Assembly (NCBI RefSeq): GCF_022539505.1
Contig: NC_061508.1
Span: 67,093,754 to 67,157,753, forward strand
Reading direction: 5' to 3'
Length of the DNA: 64,000 nucleotides
DNA from: Lolium rigidum
Taxonomy: Eukaryota > Streptophyta > Magnoliopsida > Poales > Poaceae
The notes below the pieces were generated by a model, which worked only from the letters and a program-made list of their open reading frames with translations, had not been told where the DNA came from and ran no database searches. A program made the translations under genes and the position numbers. Positions 11,306-21,281 of this stretch are shown here, piece after piece (positions within the stretch are counted from its first letter, which is position 1; each line of letters begins with the position of its first letter).

Positions 11306-11372
11306 CCGGCTGCTCCTCAGCCGGCTGCTCCTCAGCCGGCCTTTGCCGCGAGCCGGCCAGTGGTCAGCCGGC
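11306..11372. repeat. Short tandem repeat agccggctgctcctc in LTR U3
   Basis: Three to four imperfect 15-bp units near the outer end of the LTR. They share the agccgg hexamer that recurs through the whole element. Confidence 0.7.
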
Positions 11373-11568
11373 TGCTCCGCGTCCATTGCCCTACCCGGGG
11401 TCTTCCCCCCGACAGCGCCATCCTGACAACGGCGCCCAAGCAGACAGCTGCATCTCTTTTTGTGATTGTGCTTCCTAAGTTTTATTTTGGGCTGCATTAC
11501 TACACTTTTTTAGCTTTATTACTATGAAATTTGGGCTGCATTGCAGCAAGACAATTTCGTTTCTCGGC

Positions 11569-11895
11569 GAGGTCGGGGGAGGTGCTGCAAATGTTCAACG
11601 GTGGTGCTGTAAATGTTCCGTGGCTCTGCTTCTTTACTACATTATTTGTGCTTCAATGTCTCCGGCGAGGTCGGGGAGGTGCTGCAAATGTTCAACGGTG
11701 GTGTTGTAAATGTTTTGTGGCTCTACTTCTTTTACTGCATTTTTTGTGCTTCAATGTCTCCGGCGAGACTCCGGCGAGGGCTCCGGCGAGTCTCCGGTGA
11801 GGTTGGGGAGGTGCTGCAAATGTTTAATGGCAGTGTTGTAAATGTTTCGTGGCTCTGCTTCTTTACTACATTTTTTGTGCTTCAATGTCTCCGGC
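11569..11895 (+). repeat. Tandem repeat, three units of about 98 bp
   Basis: Units at 11569-11666, 11667-11764 and 11799-11895 each start gaggt(c/t)gggg, contain gtgctgcaaatgtt and end cttcaatgtctccggc. A 34-base run of ctccggcgag-like repeats separates units two and three. No coding potential recognised. Confidence 0.85.
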
Positions 11896-11934
11896 GAAGT
11901 CTCCAGCGAGCTCATCGTGTCTTTTTCTTTTTTT

Positions 11935-12178
11935 GGCGAATCGTTTTGTGCTTCAATGAAGCAAAAGCGGGATATTTTTTGCTGCGACGAAGCATCGTCA
12001 GGATTTTGGCTGAAAGTGGACACGTGTCGATCAGGGAAACAGGAGGCTGGAATTTTTTAGGCGAATCGTTTTTGTGCTTCAATGAAGCAAAAGCGGGATT
12101 TTTTTTGCTGCGATGAAGCATCGTCAGGATTTTGGCTGAAAGTGGACACGTGTCGATCAGGGAAGCAGGAGGCTGGAA
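11935..12178 (+). repeat. Tandem repeat, two units of about 120 bp
   Basis: Units at about 11935-12059 and 12060-12178 start ggcgaatcgtttt, contain gaagcaaaagcgggat and end ggaggctgga. They are nearly identical and unrelated in sequence to the repeat just upstream. Confidence 0.85.
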
Positions 12179-13943
12179 GGAGTTTATCCTCCGGAGGATT
12201 CTCAGCAGTGTCCATTTCAATATGGCGATGCACCTAACTCAAAATAATCCAATAGGAAAATCCAAAAAGAAGGAAAGAAATAAAAAGGGTGCTGTTGCAG
12301 GAGCAACAAAATCTTTAAAATACGTAAGGGTCGCATGGAAGCAGAAATAAAACATGTCAATGAAAGGAAGTGACACGACCTACTACCAAACAACCAACTA
12401 AGCGATATTGCTCTAAGGAAAACAACTATGCTATCCACGAAAGATGATCACGTCCATCGCGGGCGGTTGTGTGCCTGAATTCGCTGACAGCGCAACGTTT
12501 GCCAAATCTCAATTCCCACGTACAGTACCTCGAAATATCCATTGTCTGGGAGCGGGCACTATGGGTCTTGTCATTCCGTTGCAGAGTGTCGTCGGAGCCG
12601 ATCGCGGCAGCCTAACCATCGATGTTGATGAGTTCGGTGGCGATCGACGGCGTGGCCGATCTCTTTTTAATTAGTCATGTCCTTACCATCTAGGTCCGAC
12701 GTCTAAACACACGACGTGGATAGTAATGAGGTCCGCCGGCCATGTGTAATCTTTCCCAAGAAACCAAACAACGCCCATTTTTTTTTAGACCGGGGCTTGT
12801 TTTGAACGGGCTAAACTTCACGGAGTCACCTCTTCGGGGTGCAAAATTTTGTCCTGCCTACCAAACAGAGCCTTATAGTTATATGCCTCAATTCGTCAAT
12901 AGCACTGGCCTTTTTTCCGATGGAACGTAAATTTTCACTGGCTCCGTTGTAGACACTATCATCGCCGATCGCAGCGGCCTAACCAACCCGTCACTGTTGA
13001 GTCCGGTGGCGATCGACGGCGAGGTGCCCCCTCCTTGTCCCCGGGAAGAACACCTTTCACGGGTCAGAGCTCTTTTCTTTGTAAGTAGGAACATCAGCGG
13101 ACGTGGATAGTGGGAACTCCAGGTGCTGGGGCTGCCTCCTCGCTTTCGCTTCTGTTGCCGGTGCCTGAGTCACCAAGGCGCCTGTCAGGAAGTTGGGCGA
13201 GAACGACAGTGAAATCTGGAGCTCGAAATCGCCTGTCAATCACCCGTGGATTTTGCAGATGAATAATTAGTGTGGAATCCCTCGTTGGTTCAATGATTCT
13301 CCGATGCTTTGGTTCCAACACCCTAATTCGGACGCTCTTGCATTGGACGCAGAATTATTTTGGTCGACGGATCATACCACACGCGGCATTGCAACGGAAA
13401 GCTGTCCCTCGGTCGTATTTTAAGATCTTCCACCATCCTCCACTACCGATGCTCCTGATCAATAATTCCTGGGCATTTGTTTCCATCCAGGGAAGGGGGA
13501 ATACAATGCATCTAATCGAATCTATCGGTGAGGACAAGAGAGTATGGGGATTTTTATAAATGCTGGCAACGCAGTATGCTATGCTTTGCACGCACATTCT
13601 CATATGCCGGGTTTGCGTACATACATACGATCCATCGAGATTGCCGAAGTGGTTGCCAACTAAGCGCTTCGCTGGCAGAAAGTAGCGTTGCGATGTGAAA
13701 GGAGATGCTTTCGGATCACCGAAGCGCGTCCGTGCGGGGAGAGCCAGCGGAAGCCGCTGAACGAGCGGTTTGCTCTGCTCTCAATCCTGTTCCTCTGAAA
13801 ATACATGTACTGTGCGTACAAATTGTTTATGTTCAGAGTTTCCAAATGATTACCCTACCAGTTAAATCTGTCGAATAGAACTGAAGTGAGAGGGCGCTCA
13901 CCTATCAGTTTTTTCTTGTTCTGGTCCAAAAAATATGCATATA
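12179..13943. other. Spacer, no recognisable gene
   Basis: No convincing ORF or known element. It holds a diverged duplication: 12578-12660 and 12945-13024 share gatcgc(g)gc(a)gcctaacca and ggtggcgatcgacggcg. The right end, just before the LINE, carries the left target duplication atgcatata at 13935-13943. Confidence 0.5.
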
Positions 13944-14517
13944 CCTTCGGGGGGCGCGGTTTTATCCGCCCTCCCGTCATTCGCTATGTCCGTCCTACCT
14001 ATCCCGAAGGGAGCACTCACGAAGATGGACAGGCCCCGCCGTGCTATGTTCTGGAAAGCAAAGGAGAAATGCTCCGGGGGCGACTGCCAGGTCGCCTGGG
14101 ACTACGTCTGTCGGCTTCGATCTGAAGGTGGCCTCGACATTACTGACCTTGAACTTTAAAACAAATGCCTTCTGCTGAAGGTCCTGCATGGTCTCTCCTC
14201 TGGCGTGACTCCCCCTGGACCAGGTGGGTAAAGCGCAGCTACCTCGATGACCACCCCCATGCGGCCACGCCCACCTGGAGGTGCTTTCAGGCGCTTATTC
14301 CCCTCTACCGCTCCATTTCTAGGGTGGATCCCCGAGACGGGCGCTCGACCTCCCTCTGGCATGACTCTTGGAGCCCCCTGGGCCCCCTGGCTGCGGCCCT
14401 CCCTGCAACTTACTCTCACTGCCCCCGTCCCCTTGCCACGATTGCCGACACCCTCGGGCTCAGGGAGGTGGAAATACCCGTCACCCACCGAGTAACCGCT
14501 GCTGCCGCCGGCGAACT
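13944..14517 (+). pseudogene. LINE fragment, first half (3' part of ORF2)
   Basis: The plus strand reads LPIPKG, RRAMFWKAKEKCSGGDCQVAW and GGLDITDLE, then in another frame DSPWTRWVKRSYL and STSLWHDSW, the conserved stretch between RT and the zf-RVT zinc-binding domain of plant non-LTR retrotransposons. At least one frameshift is present. The LINE is 5'-truncated at 13944, as expected for incomplete target-primed reverse transcription. It is cut at 14517 by a Copia element and resumes at 40816, in frame across the insertion. Confidence 0.85.
14513..14517. repeat. Left 5-bp target duplication (gaact) of the Copia insertion
   Basis: gaact precedes the Copia LTR start tgttatattg; the same five bases follow the 3' LTR at 40811-40815. 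Confidence 0.85.
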
Positions 14518-14544
14518 TGTTATATTGTGATCCAAATTCATATA
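14518..14544 (+). repeat. First 27 bp of the Copia 5' LTR, rest deleted
   Basis: These 27 bases are identical to the start of the 3' LTR at 40494. The LTR then stops without microhomology beyond one or two bases and joins the gag-only element at 14545. This is the scar of a deletion that removed the rest of the Copia 5' LTR, its gag and protease, the start of the LARD LTR, and part of the gag-only element. Confidence 0.85.
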
Positions 14545-15249
14545 TTAGTTAGCCACGTCTGCTTCTCAAGCTCTGTTGCTGACGTCCCTCCTGTATTCGC
14601 CGGAGTCCCCGATGTTGTGGCCTGGGTTGTGAGTGCCCAGTCACCACAATCCGGCACATACGTGCACGCGTATCCTTGAGGGATCTCCTTAGGCGCCTCC
14701 ATTAAGAACTGGTAGTCACTAGGGTCGCCACCAATCTTGTAGACGAGGAATGCCGGTGTAGTCGGCACTTCAGCAGGTGCTGCCAACGCATATGGCAGCG
14801 GTGGACGGGACTGGAGTGGCAACTCTCCTTGATGAGTCCCGAGAGCTGGTCCTGACGGCGAGTACTGGTGGCTCATGATCTCCCGGATCACGCGCGGAGC
14901 GACACGCTCCAACACGTTGACCAAGTTCTCGCAGTGGCGGTGTAGCGAGTGAGCCACCAAGTAGTTGATCTCCTCGCCGCAGCCCCCGGTGCGTTCCTCC
15001 GACGGGGTAGAGAGGTCTATCCCATCGAGCGCACCTTGCGGTGAGAATCCCTTCCATCCGATGCCATGGGAACGGGTTCTCTGAAAAGAGCCGATGAGGT
15101 CGGCTTCGAGGGTGGCCTTGATCTCGTTGTATTGCTTCTTGAGGTCGTCAGGCAGATCCTCGTAGGTGACTGGCGTGCCGTCCGCCATCTCAGATGTAGA
15201 TGGCGGTGTGGTTGATGTAGACGTTTGTCCCACCGGGCGTGCCAGAATA
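14545..15249 (-). pseudogene. Second, truncated copy of leader and gag N-terminus
   Basis: The minus-strand frame from ATG 15188 reads MADGTPVTYEDLPDDLKKQ and then GFSPQGALDG, SPSGPALGTHQGELP and YKIGGDPSDYQF, and stays open for about 215 codons to the junction with Copia LTR at 14544. It is about 95% identical to 20574-21281, but this copy keeps CTG/CAG where the right copy reads CTCG, CCG or CG, so its frame is intact while the right copy is broken. The sequence between ATG and LTR contains a possible primer site at 15227-15244. Confidence 0.85.
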
Positions 15250-16058
15250 TGTTGACTGCCAAAACCCACCGGCGGGCAGCGGCCTTGTCAACACCGTAGA
15301 GCCGGGAAGAGCCTAGAGCTGCGGCTGGCTGAGACCCCTCCGAGCGACGGCCCGCAATGCTCTTCTGGTCACACGCGGCGATGCGAAGTGCAAGGGCGTG
15401 CCACCTGACCTATACCCGGTCGGAAGGTGATGGGGATGCCTCGCTTAGTTTCTCCGCAGGGCATACATGTAAACGTTAAATACGAGCCTCGATCGGCTCT
15501 CGGAGTTATCTCGTGAATCGGCTCAAAGAGCCGATCCACCCATGATTCGTACGGGGTGCACGAATACTTGGTGGGCCTGCTTGATCAAGATAAAGCTAAT
15601 GAGATCTACGACGATTTAGGGTTTTCACCGCATAATCGGATCATCCTACTCCAGAGTTGGGCCTCGCGGCCACGCACGGTGCTCGTAAGCCGATCCTAAA
15701 CAAGGCCTAAAAACCAACATGAAGTTGATCCTCGGAACATCCCGTTTAGGACTTGCGAACGCCACCCTACGTGCCACTCGGATCCTCCCCCTTTGTAAGG
15801 CCTAACTATTGCAGATATTAAACTAATCCTTGCGGAACAAGGAGCAATCGTAACGGATCAGATCTACTAAATAATGATCAAGCGGGTGCCGCCCCACACC
15901 CGAGATAGGTGCGAGGGCGGCTAGATATGCAAGGGTTGCACTACGTAAGCATGCTTAAACGAAGAACAATGCTAACCCTAACACATCTATGATAACTACG
16001 TTGCTCGCCATCAAAAGCGCTTCAAGTACGAGCAACGCATGAACAACGTGGGGCTTGT

Positions 16059-16091
16059 GCTGCCTAGATCGCAAGATGCGATCTAGGCAGC
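16059..16091. repeat. Perfect 15-bp hairpin with 3-base loop in the LTR
   Basis: Arms gctgcctagatcgca (16059-16073) and its exact reverse complement (16077-16091) flank the loop aga. The same hairpin is kept at 22091-22123 in the other LTR. It lies downstream of the TATA box in the sense of transcription? No: on the minus strand TATA (16202) comes first, so the hairpin would be transcribed. Confidence 0.85.
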
Positions 16092-16201
16092 ATGTCGCTT
16101 ATCTGATAGAAACCCTCGAGACGAAGGAGTTGGCGATGCGCCGAGATTGGTTTGTTTGGGGTTGAACGTGAGTTGTTGTTTATTCCATAAACCCTAGGTA
16201 C

Positions 16202-16210
16202 ATATTTATA
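16202..16210 (-). promoter_or_regulatory. Probable TATA box of the gag-only element LTR
   Basis: TATAAATAT on the minus strand, about 215 bases into the LTR and conserved in the other LTR near 22233-22241. AATAAA occurs shortly downstream, as in compact R regions. Confidence 0.5.
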
Positions 16211-16423
16211 GTCCAGGGGACTTTCTAATGTGGGCATGCACTAAACCGTGCACGAGTAAGATTCTATCTCTAAACTAAAATAGATCTAATATGTTACAGA
16301 TACACGGGCAATTAAGCCCAACTTGGTATAACAGGCCGATTCATATAATTCTCCATGTATATTTCCTTAAGCCCATCTTGATCGCGGCCCACCTCTCGAC
16401 TCGGTCAAATCTTGGTGATAACA

Positions 16424-16435
16424 CATGCCCCCTGG
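16424..16435 (-). promoter_or_regulatory. Polypurine tract before the 3' LTR
   Basis: CCAGGGGGCATG on the minus strand abuts the LTR start TGTTATCACC. Such purine runs prime plus-strand DNA synthesis. Confidence 0.65.
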
Positions 16436-16702
16436 TTTTGGAATTGGTAATTCCAAAATCACTCGCTTTCCTTCGTCGGGTCATGTCGTGGCAGAACCGT
16501 CGCAGTATCCCTCATGGTGATGCCTTGCCTTCTCAACTTCTCCGCGTGACCTGGCAGTTTTTTTTTCTTTTTTAGGCACCACTTCCTCGGAAACTGCCGT
16601 GGCATTGAATTTCCACTATATCCTCCTTCGATTTAACCGCTCTGAACAGTTCTCCTTTGTATCTCCTCCGCATTTGCAGTCCCAAAAACCTCCTGCGCCA
16701 TC

Positions 16703-17206
16703 ATGTCTTCTTCCTCCTCTGCCCTATCAGATCCTTCCAGCCAGTCCTCCATGTCCCACGAGCCAACGCCGGAGCACAACCCGGCAGCGGTCCATGCGGC
16801 CAACACCCGTCGCGCCATTGCGGCCGGGGAGGAGCCAGACCATGACTTCTCCATCTGGTCCGAGGACGACCAGTCCTCGACGGACGGGGAGAGCGACCTC
16901 CGTTTCCTCGCCGATGGGGAATCGGAGGAGGAGAGCGATGACGATCGCTTCTCCTGGGACGACTTCACCTCCTCCGAGGGGGTGGTGGAGGAGGAAGAGG
17001 AGGAGGAGGACGACGACGACGATGACTCCCTCGAAGGCTACCCGCCAGCGAAGCGCCTTCGCATGTGGTGGGACGACGACAGCAGCGACGACGAAGACGG
17101 GGATGAAGCCCCCGTGGAGGGCTACGGGAGTAGCGACGAGGAGCCCATCGGCAGCAGTGCCGATGAGAGCTCTGAGGATGACGATGAGGGCAGTGACGGC
17201 CCGTAG
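16703..17206 (+). CDS. Acidic antisense ORF of the gag-only element (167 aa)
   Basis: The uninterrupted ORF starts MSSSSSALSDPSSQSS and becomes extremely acidic: runs of Glu and Asp at residues 85-115 and 130-167, with a short basic patch PPAKRLRMWW at about 115-125. It resembles an intrinsically disordered nuclear protein with a possible short nuclear signal. It runs opposite to gag, 280 bases from the 3' LTR, in the position of antisense additional ORFs of plant Gypsy elements. I have seen similar Ser-start acidic ORFs in grass retroelements but know no function. The intact frame over 168 codons with biased composition argues for a real gene, although simple-sequence coding could stay open by chance. 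Confidence 0.6.
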   Translation: MSSSSSALSDPSSQSSMSHEPTPEHNPAAVHAANTRRAIAAGEEPDHDFSIWSEDDQSSTDGESDLRFLADGESEEESDDDRFSWDDFTSSEGVVEEEEEEEDDDDDDSLEGYPPAKRLRMWWDDDSSDDEDGDEAPVEGYGSSDEEPIGSSADESSEDDDEGSDGP

Positions 17207-18446
17207 ATAGGACCTCTTAGCATAGGGTCAGTAGTAGCAAATGGGGCAATGTATCCCCTAGTATTTCCTTGTGAGAGCAATTAGCTCTTTATGTAAGAAA
17301 TCTCGCCTATCAATGAAGAACTGTTCCCCAATTTGATTTTGCCGATTTCTCCTGAGTTTTAATTGAGCCGATTCACCTCTCCTACTGACCTTGCCGATTC
17401 GTCTCTTTTGCCAATGCGTAATGAGCCGATCGCACCGCATCGGTCCTTCGAAACTCACCCTTCTCTTCTTCAGCTGATGATTTTCTAAATCTGGTGGAAA
17501 ATGCAGGATCTTCAGGCAAACCTTCGAACTTTTCCAACCAAACCCAATAATCCTTTTCAGTACCCATCATTGTGAAGAAGGTTGCAATGAAGGATCAGCC
17601 GATGGTATACCCATCGGTTCTTTAAACAGAGTATCCACTAGGCCTGCTGCCCCCCGAGCCTCACTCGAGCTTGCTGCCCCCCGAGCCTCACTCGAGGCGA
17701 GAATGTCAGAGAGAATGCGCCACGGCCGATCCTCTTTCTTCCTCCGACAGCCGATAATCTTCCGTTTCAGCTGAACTAGCCCCAAAGATTGGAAATCCTT
17801 AACAAAAAGGTTCAGGAACCCGGATCGGCTCGAAGCGACTGGAGAAGTTTCCATTGTTTTACTCCCTCGAGGCAACGAAGGCACCACCGTTGGTTTAGAT
17901 CTGGTGGAGACTCGATAAACATTGCATAATTCCACTAAAGTCGATGGCTACGCATCGGCTGCTGGCTGCGCATCGGCTGCCTCTCAATTCTAAAGTCGAT
18001 GCCCTCGCATCGGCTGTAAAAAATTTTGTTTGTTTTTTTTTGTTTTGGCCGATTTTTCTTAATCGGCCCCCAATGTTTCATTGCACGTATTTTCTCACAT
18101 GTTTTATCTGCACATGTTCATCTGATTATGTGCCCCCCGAGCCGATACCTGCTGGATGACTGCAGATATCGGCTTGTATGGTTATCCAGGGCACTGCACT
18201 TGTACGTCGGCTGCGTAAAAATCCACGCTGACTCTCGTCTGCCGACGTGGCCACTGCCCAGTAGATCGGTGCTGAACGCAAGCAGAACATGTGGTGAAAG
18301 TAATTTTGGCCGATTGCTGGAATCGGCCTCCATATTCATTGGAGAGCTGACTGAAGGTCCCGTAATGTCCCTTCATAAACTTTTTGGGGCCGATCACAAG
18401 GATCAGCCTCGCCCGGTTTGCTCATTGGTTTAATCTTGCTATTCGG
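17207..18446. other. Non-coding spacer with repeated GCCGAT...ATCGGC hairpins
   Basis: This 1.2-kb stretch replaces pol. It holds at least six short inverted repeats of GCCGAT with ATCGGC (for example 18045-18066, 18138-18174, 18308-18329) and many single copies. A 26-base direct duplication with ccccccgagcctcactcgag lies at 17647-17697. Short minus-strand ORFs (17382-17935) have no family I recognise. Confidence 0.65.
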
Positions 18447-21220
18447 TTAGGCTGGATAAAACCAACCCAACCTCTCGACTTGATGCGCTTGCTCGTCGTC
18501 CACCTTGAGTGCACCGTAGAGTCGTGGAACACTAAGCTCCGTCGGCAAGACGAGTACCATGTTTGTGCCAGCCGATGTCTCATCATCGGCTTTCCTCCGT
18601 TTGGGGCGCCACTCCATTTTCCGTGGACGACCCTCTTCATCCAGGGTTCGCTGAACCTTTGCAGCCGGATCAGGTCGTGCCTTCCTTAGCGTATGCGGGT
18701 ATAACCTTTCGGCTTCCTCCAGTGCCGCGCAATCGCCGAACCCCGCGCTTTTGGGAACGGCTGAGTCCGTCGTGGCACCACCTTGGCCGGTGGTACCGTC
18801 TTCTTCTACTTCTCCCTCGTCTTCCGAATCCTCAAGATCTGCCCAACGAGGTGACTCAGCGCGTTTGCTTCGTGGCGGGAGAGGCCCTAGGCGTCGAACA
18901 CGAGACACGTTGGCTGCCTCCTTCTTCTTCTTGTTGCATTCCGGGCAATTGCCGATTGTGGGCAATCGGCTCATTCCCGAATCCCGAGCAGTGTACCGAA
19001 GAAGGGGCAGTCCCGAGTGTCCGGCGTTGTCATCTTGCTCCCTTGATGTTTCCGTGGCACAGCCGCTCGTGCTCCTCCTCATCGCGATCCCGCCGACGAT
19101 ATCTTCTCGGCTTCTCTAGCCGACGATCTCCTCTATCATCGTAATTGGACTCGTCGGCGTTGGTCATACCGACTCACATATTTGTTGAGGAGGTGATCGG
19201 AGAGGGGTCGCTGATATCTTATATTCTTCACCTCTCCTCTCGTGACATAGCGCTTGCCATCATGACGGAGCCGATCGCGTGGAGCGGCCTCCTCTCGTAT
19301 CCTTGCTATGAGAGCAGCTGCCCTCATCTCCATCTTTGCCGAGTGGTTCCCGTGTCCTACCATGTTGATGCTCGAACGAGGGACCTGGCCGGCAACCCTC
19401 GGGGTAGGTGACTTCCACCATGTTAACGGCGGGGAAGGGTTGGGTGTCGACCTTCATGGCGTATCGGTTGAAAATTAGCCGCCCCTTCTCTATCGCCGCT
19501 TGGATGTGCCGACGCCACACCCGGCAGTCGTTGGTGGCATGGGAAAGCGAGTTGTGGAATTTGCGAAGACGGCTTTCCGTTTAGCTCCTTCGCCGTGGGG
19601 AACTTGAGACCTTCGGGAATCGTCAACTCGTTTCTCCTTGAGCAGGAGGTCGAAGATTTGCTCGGTCTTGGTCACGTCGAAATCAAATCCCCTAGGCGGC
19701 CCCGGTGGCTTTACCCATTTGCAGGCCACGGGGTTCCTTCCCGAGTCCACTCAGCCACTCGCTATCTCTTGGTCTCCCGCAGCACTTCATCTTCCTCTGT
19801 ACCGACCATGACTACCGCACGCTTGAACTTGTCTTGGTACAGGTCGGGGTGGCGCTGTTCATATGCCGATAGTTTCGAACCATGTGCGCCGCCGAGGGAT
19901 AATCCGCTTGGGAGGCCATGTCCTTGAGCTGTGTTGCAAGGCCTGCTACCGCCAACTCGATCGCTTCCTTTTCAGTTATACGAACCGAATAACATCGGTT
20001 CCTAAGATTCCCGAAGCGCCGGATGTACTCGTCACCGTTTCCCCGCGCTTCGACGTAGTTGTGCTAGATCGGCAATGCCGGACTCGGAAGCTTCGAATGG
20101 TATTGCATATGGAACTCGTTCTTCCAACTGCTTCCAAGACTCGGATGGAGTTTGCCGGCAAAGAGGTGTACCATCCGAAAGCCGATCCCGTGAGGGACCG
20201 TGAAAAGAGCCTCACGCGTAGCTGATCCGACACCGAAGCCGGTCCTAGTTGAGCCAAATATCGGCCGACGTGCTCGATGGAGCCGGAGCCATCCGATCCA
20301 CTGAATTTGGAGAAGTCGGGGAGCCGATATTTAGGTGGCAGCGGGATCATCTCGTAATCGTCGGGGTACGGCTTGGAATAGCCGATCGCCCTTCTTTTCG
20401 GCACCATGCCGAACCGGTCTCTCGGCATGGTACCGATCTGATCCGCTGTGCTGGCCGTAGGAGTTGCACTCGAAGACTCGCCGGGGTGGCGTACTTAGCC
20501 AGCCATGTTTGCTTTTCCAGCTCCGAGCCAACCGCAGAGCTGGGCTCGGGAGTTTCGTCGGTGTGGCGTACTTAGTTAGCCACGTCTCGCTTCTCAAGCT
20601 CGTTGCCGACGTCCCTCCTCGTCTTCGCCGGAGTCCCCGATGTTGTGGCCTCGGGTTGTGAGTGCCCGAGTCACCACAATCCGGCACATACGTGCACGCG
20701 TATCCTTGAGGGATCTCCTTAGGCGCCTCCATTAAGAACTCGGTAGTCACTAGGGTCGCCACCAATCTTGTAGACGAGGAATGCCGGTGTAGTCGGCACT
20801 TCAGCAGGTGCCGCCAACGCATATGGCAGCGGTGGACGGGACCGGAGTGGCAACTCTCCTTGATGAGTCCCGAGAGCTGGTCCCGACGGCGAGTACCGGT
20901 GGCTCATGATCTCTCGGATCACGCGCGAGCGACACGCTCCAACACGTTGACCAAGTTCTCGGAGTGGCGGTGTAGCGAGTGAGCCACCAAGTAGTTGATC
21001 TCCTCGCCGCAGGCCCCCGGTGCGTTCCTCCGACGGGGTAGAGAGGTCTATCCCATCGAGCGCACCTTGCGGTGAGAATCCCTTCCATCCGATGCCATGG
21101 GAACGGGTTCTCCGAAAAGAGCCGATGAGGTCGGCTTCGAGGGTGGCCTTGATCTCGTTGTATTGCTTCTTGAGGTCGTCGGGCAGATCCTCGTAGGTGA
21201 CTCGGCGTGCCGTCCGCCAT
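18447..21220 (-). pseudogene. Gag of the gag-only element
   Basis: The start is ATG at 21220 (MADGTP). Recognisable pieces in order: an N-terminal domain to about 20580; KRRAIGYSKPYPDDYEMIPLPPKYR and FSGSDGSGSIEHVGRYLAQLG with FSRSLTGSAFGWYTSLP (20428-20100), the Retrotrans_gag capsid domain; WVKPPGPPRGFDFDVTK (near 19690); HIQAAIEKGRLIF and a TYPEG segment (19260-19520); and a C-terminal part with CPECNKKKK (near 18960). It is split into at least six frames. At several breaks CG or CGAG stands where CAG would keep frame (20115-20118, about 20030, 20051). A duplication of about 80 bp containing ggcgtacttag lies at 20485-20580. No pol follows. Confidence 0.8.
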
Positions 21221-21281
21221 CTCGTATGTAGATGGCGGTGTGGTTGATGTAGACGTTTGTCCCACCGGGCGTGCCGGAATA

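Larger units (their letters stand above)
1..11414 (-). mobile_element. Ty3/Gypsy LTR retrotransposon, Tat-like lineage, left end outside window
   Basis: Read on the minus strand the order is 5' LTR (11414 to 10515), primer-binding site, gag, protease, RT, RNase H, a second RNase H, integrase (ending at 4012), then a gene in the opposite orientation (1-3415). Integrase after RT/RNase H defines Ty3/Gypsy. Two RNase H domains plus an extra ORF between integrase and the 3' LTR are known hallmarks of the plant Tat lineage (Ogre, Grande, RIRE2 relatives). The 3' LTR should lie just left of base 1. The body is GC-rich and full of the motif agccgg/ccggct. Coding frames are broken by a few indels and two TAG codons, so as assembled it is not autonomous. 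I do not assign a family name. Confidence 0.9.
10515..11414 (-). repeat. 5' LTR of the Gypsy element (900 bp)
   Basis: On the minus strand it begins TGTCGGGGGG and ends CCACGACA, a TG...CA pair next to the primer-binding site. A likely TATA box (CTATATAA on the minus strand) lies at 10837-10846. The U3 part (11281-11372) holds repeats of agccggctgctcctc. The partner LTR is outside the window, so neither its age nor the target duplication (gcgcc at 11415-11419 would be one side) can be checked. Confidence 0.88.
15250..16423 (-). repeat. 3' LTR of the gag-only element (1174 bp)
   Basis: On the minus strand it starts TGTTATCACC and ends GTCAACA. It is the near-identical partner of 21282-22454. 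A polypurine tract (CCAGGGGGCATG, minus strand, 16424-16435) precedes it, which identifies it as the 3' LTR. It contains a TATAAATAT box (minus, 16202-16210), AATAAA near 16180, and a perfect 15-bp hairpin at 16059-16091. Confidence 0.88.

Noticed and set aside
16291..16575. ORF across the LTR/internal border of the gag-only element
   Set aside because: It crosses the LTR edge and polypurine tract and has no family resemblance.
18563..19144. Plus-strand ORFs over the gag region of the gag-only element
   Set aside because: They are reverse-strand shadows of gag; the minus strand carries the family motifs.
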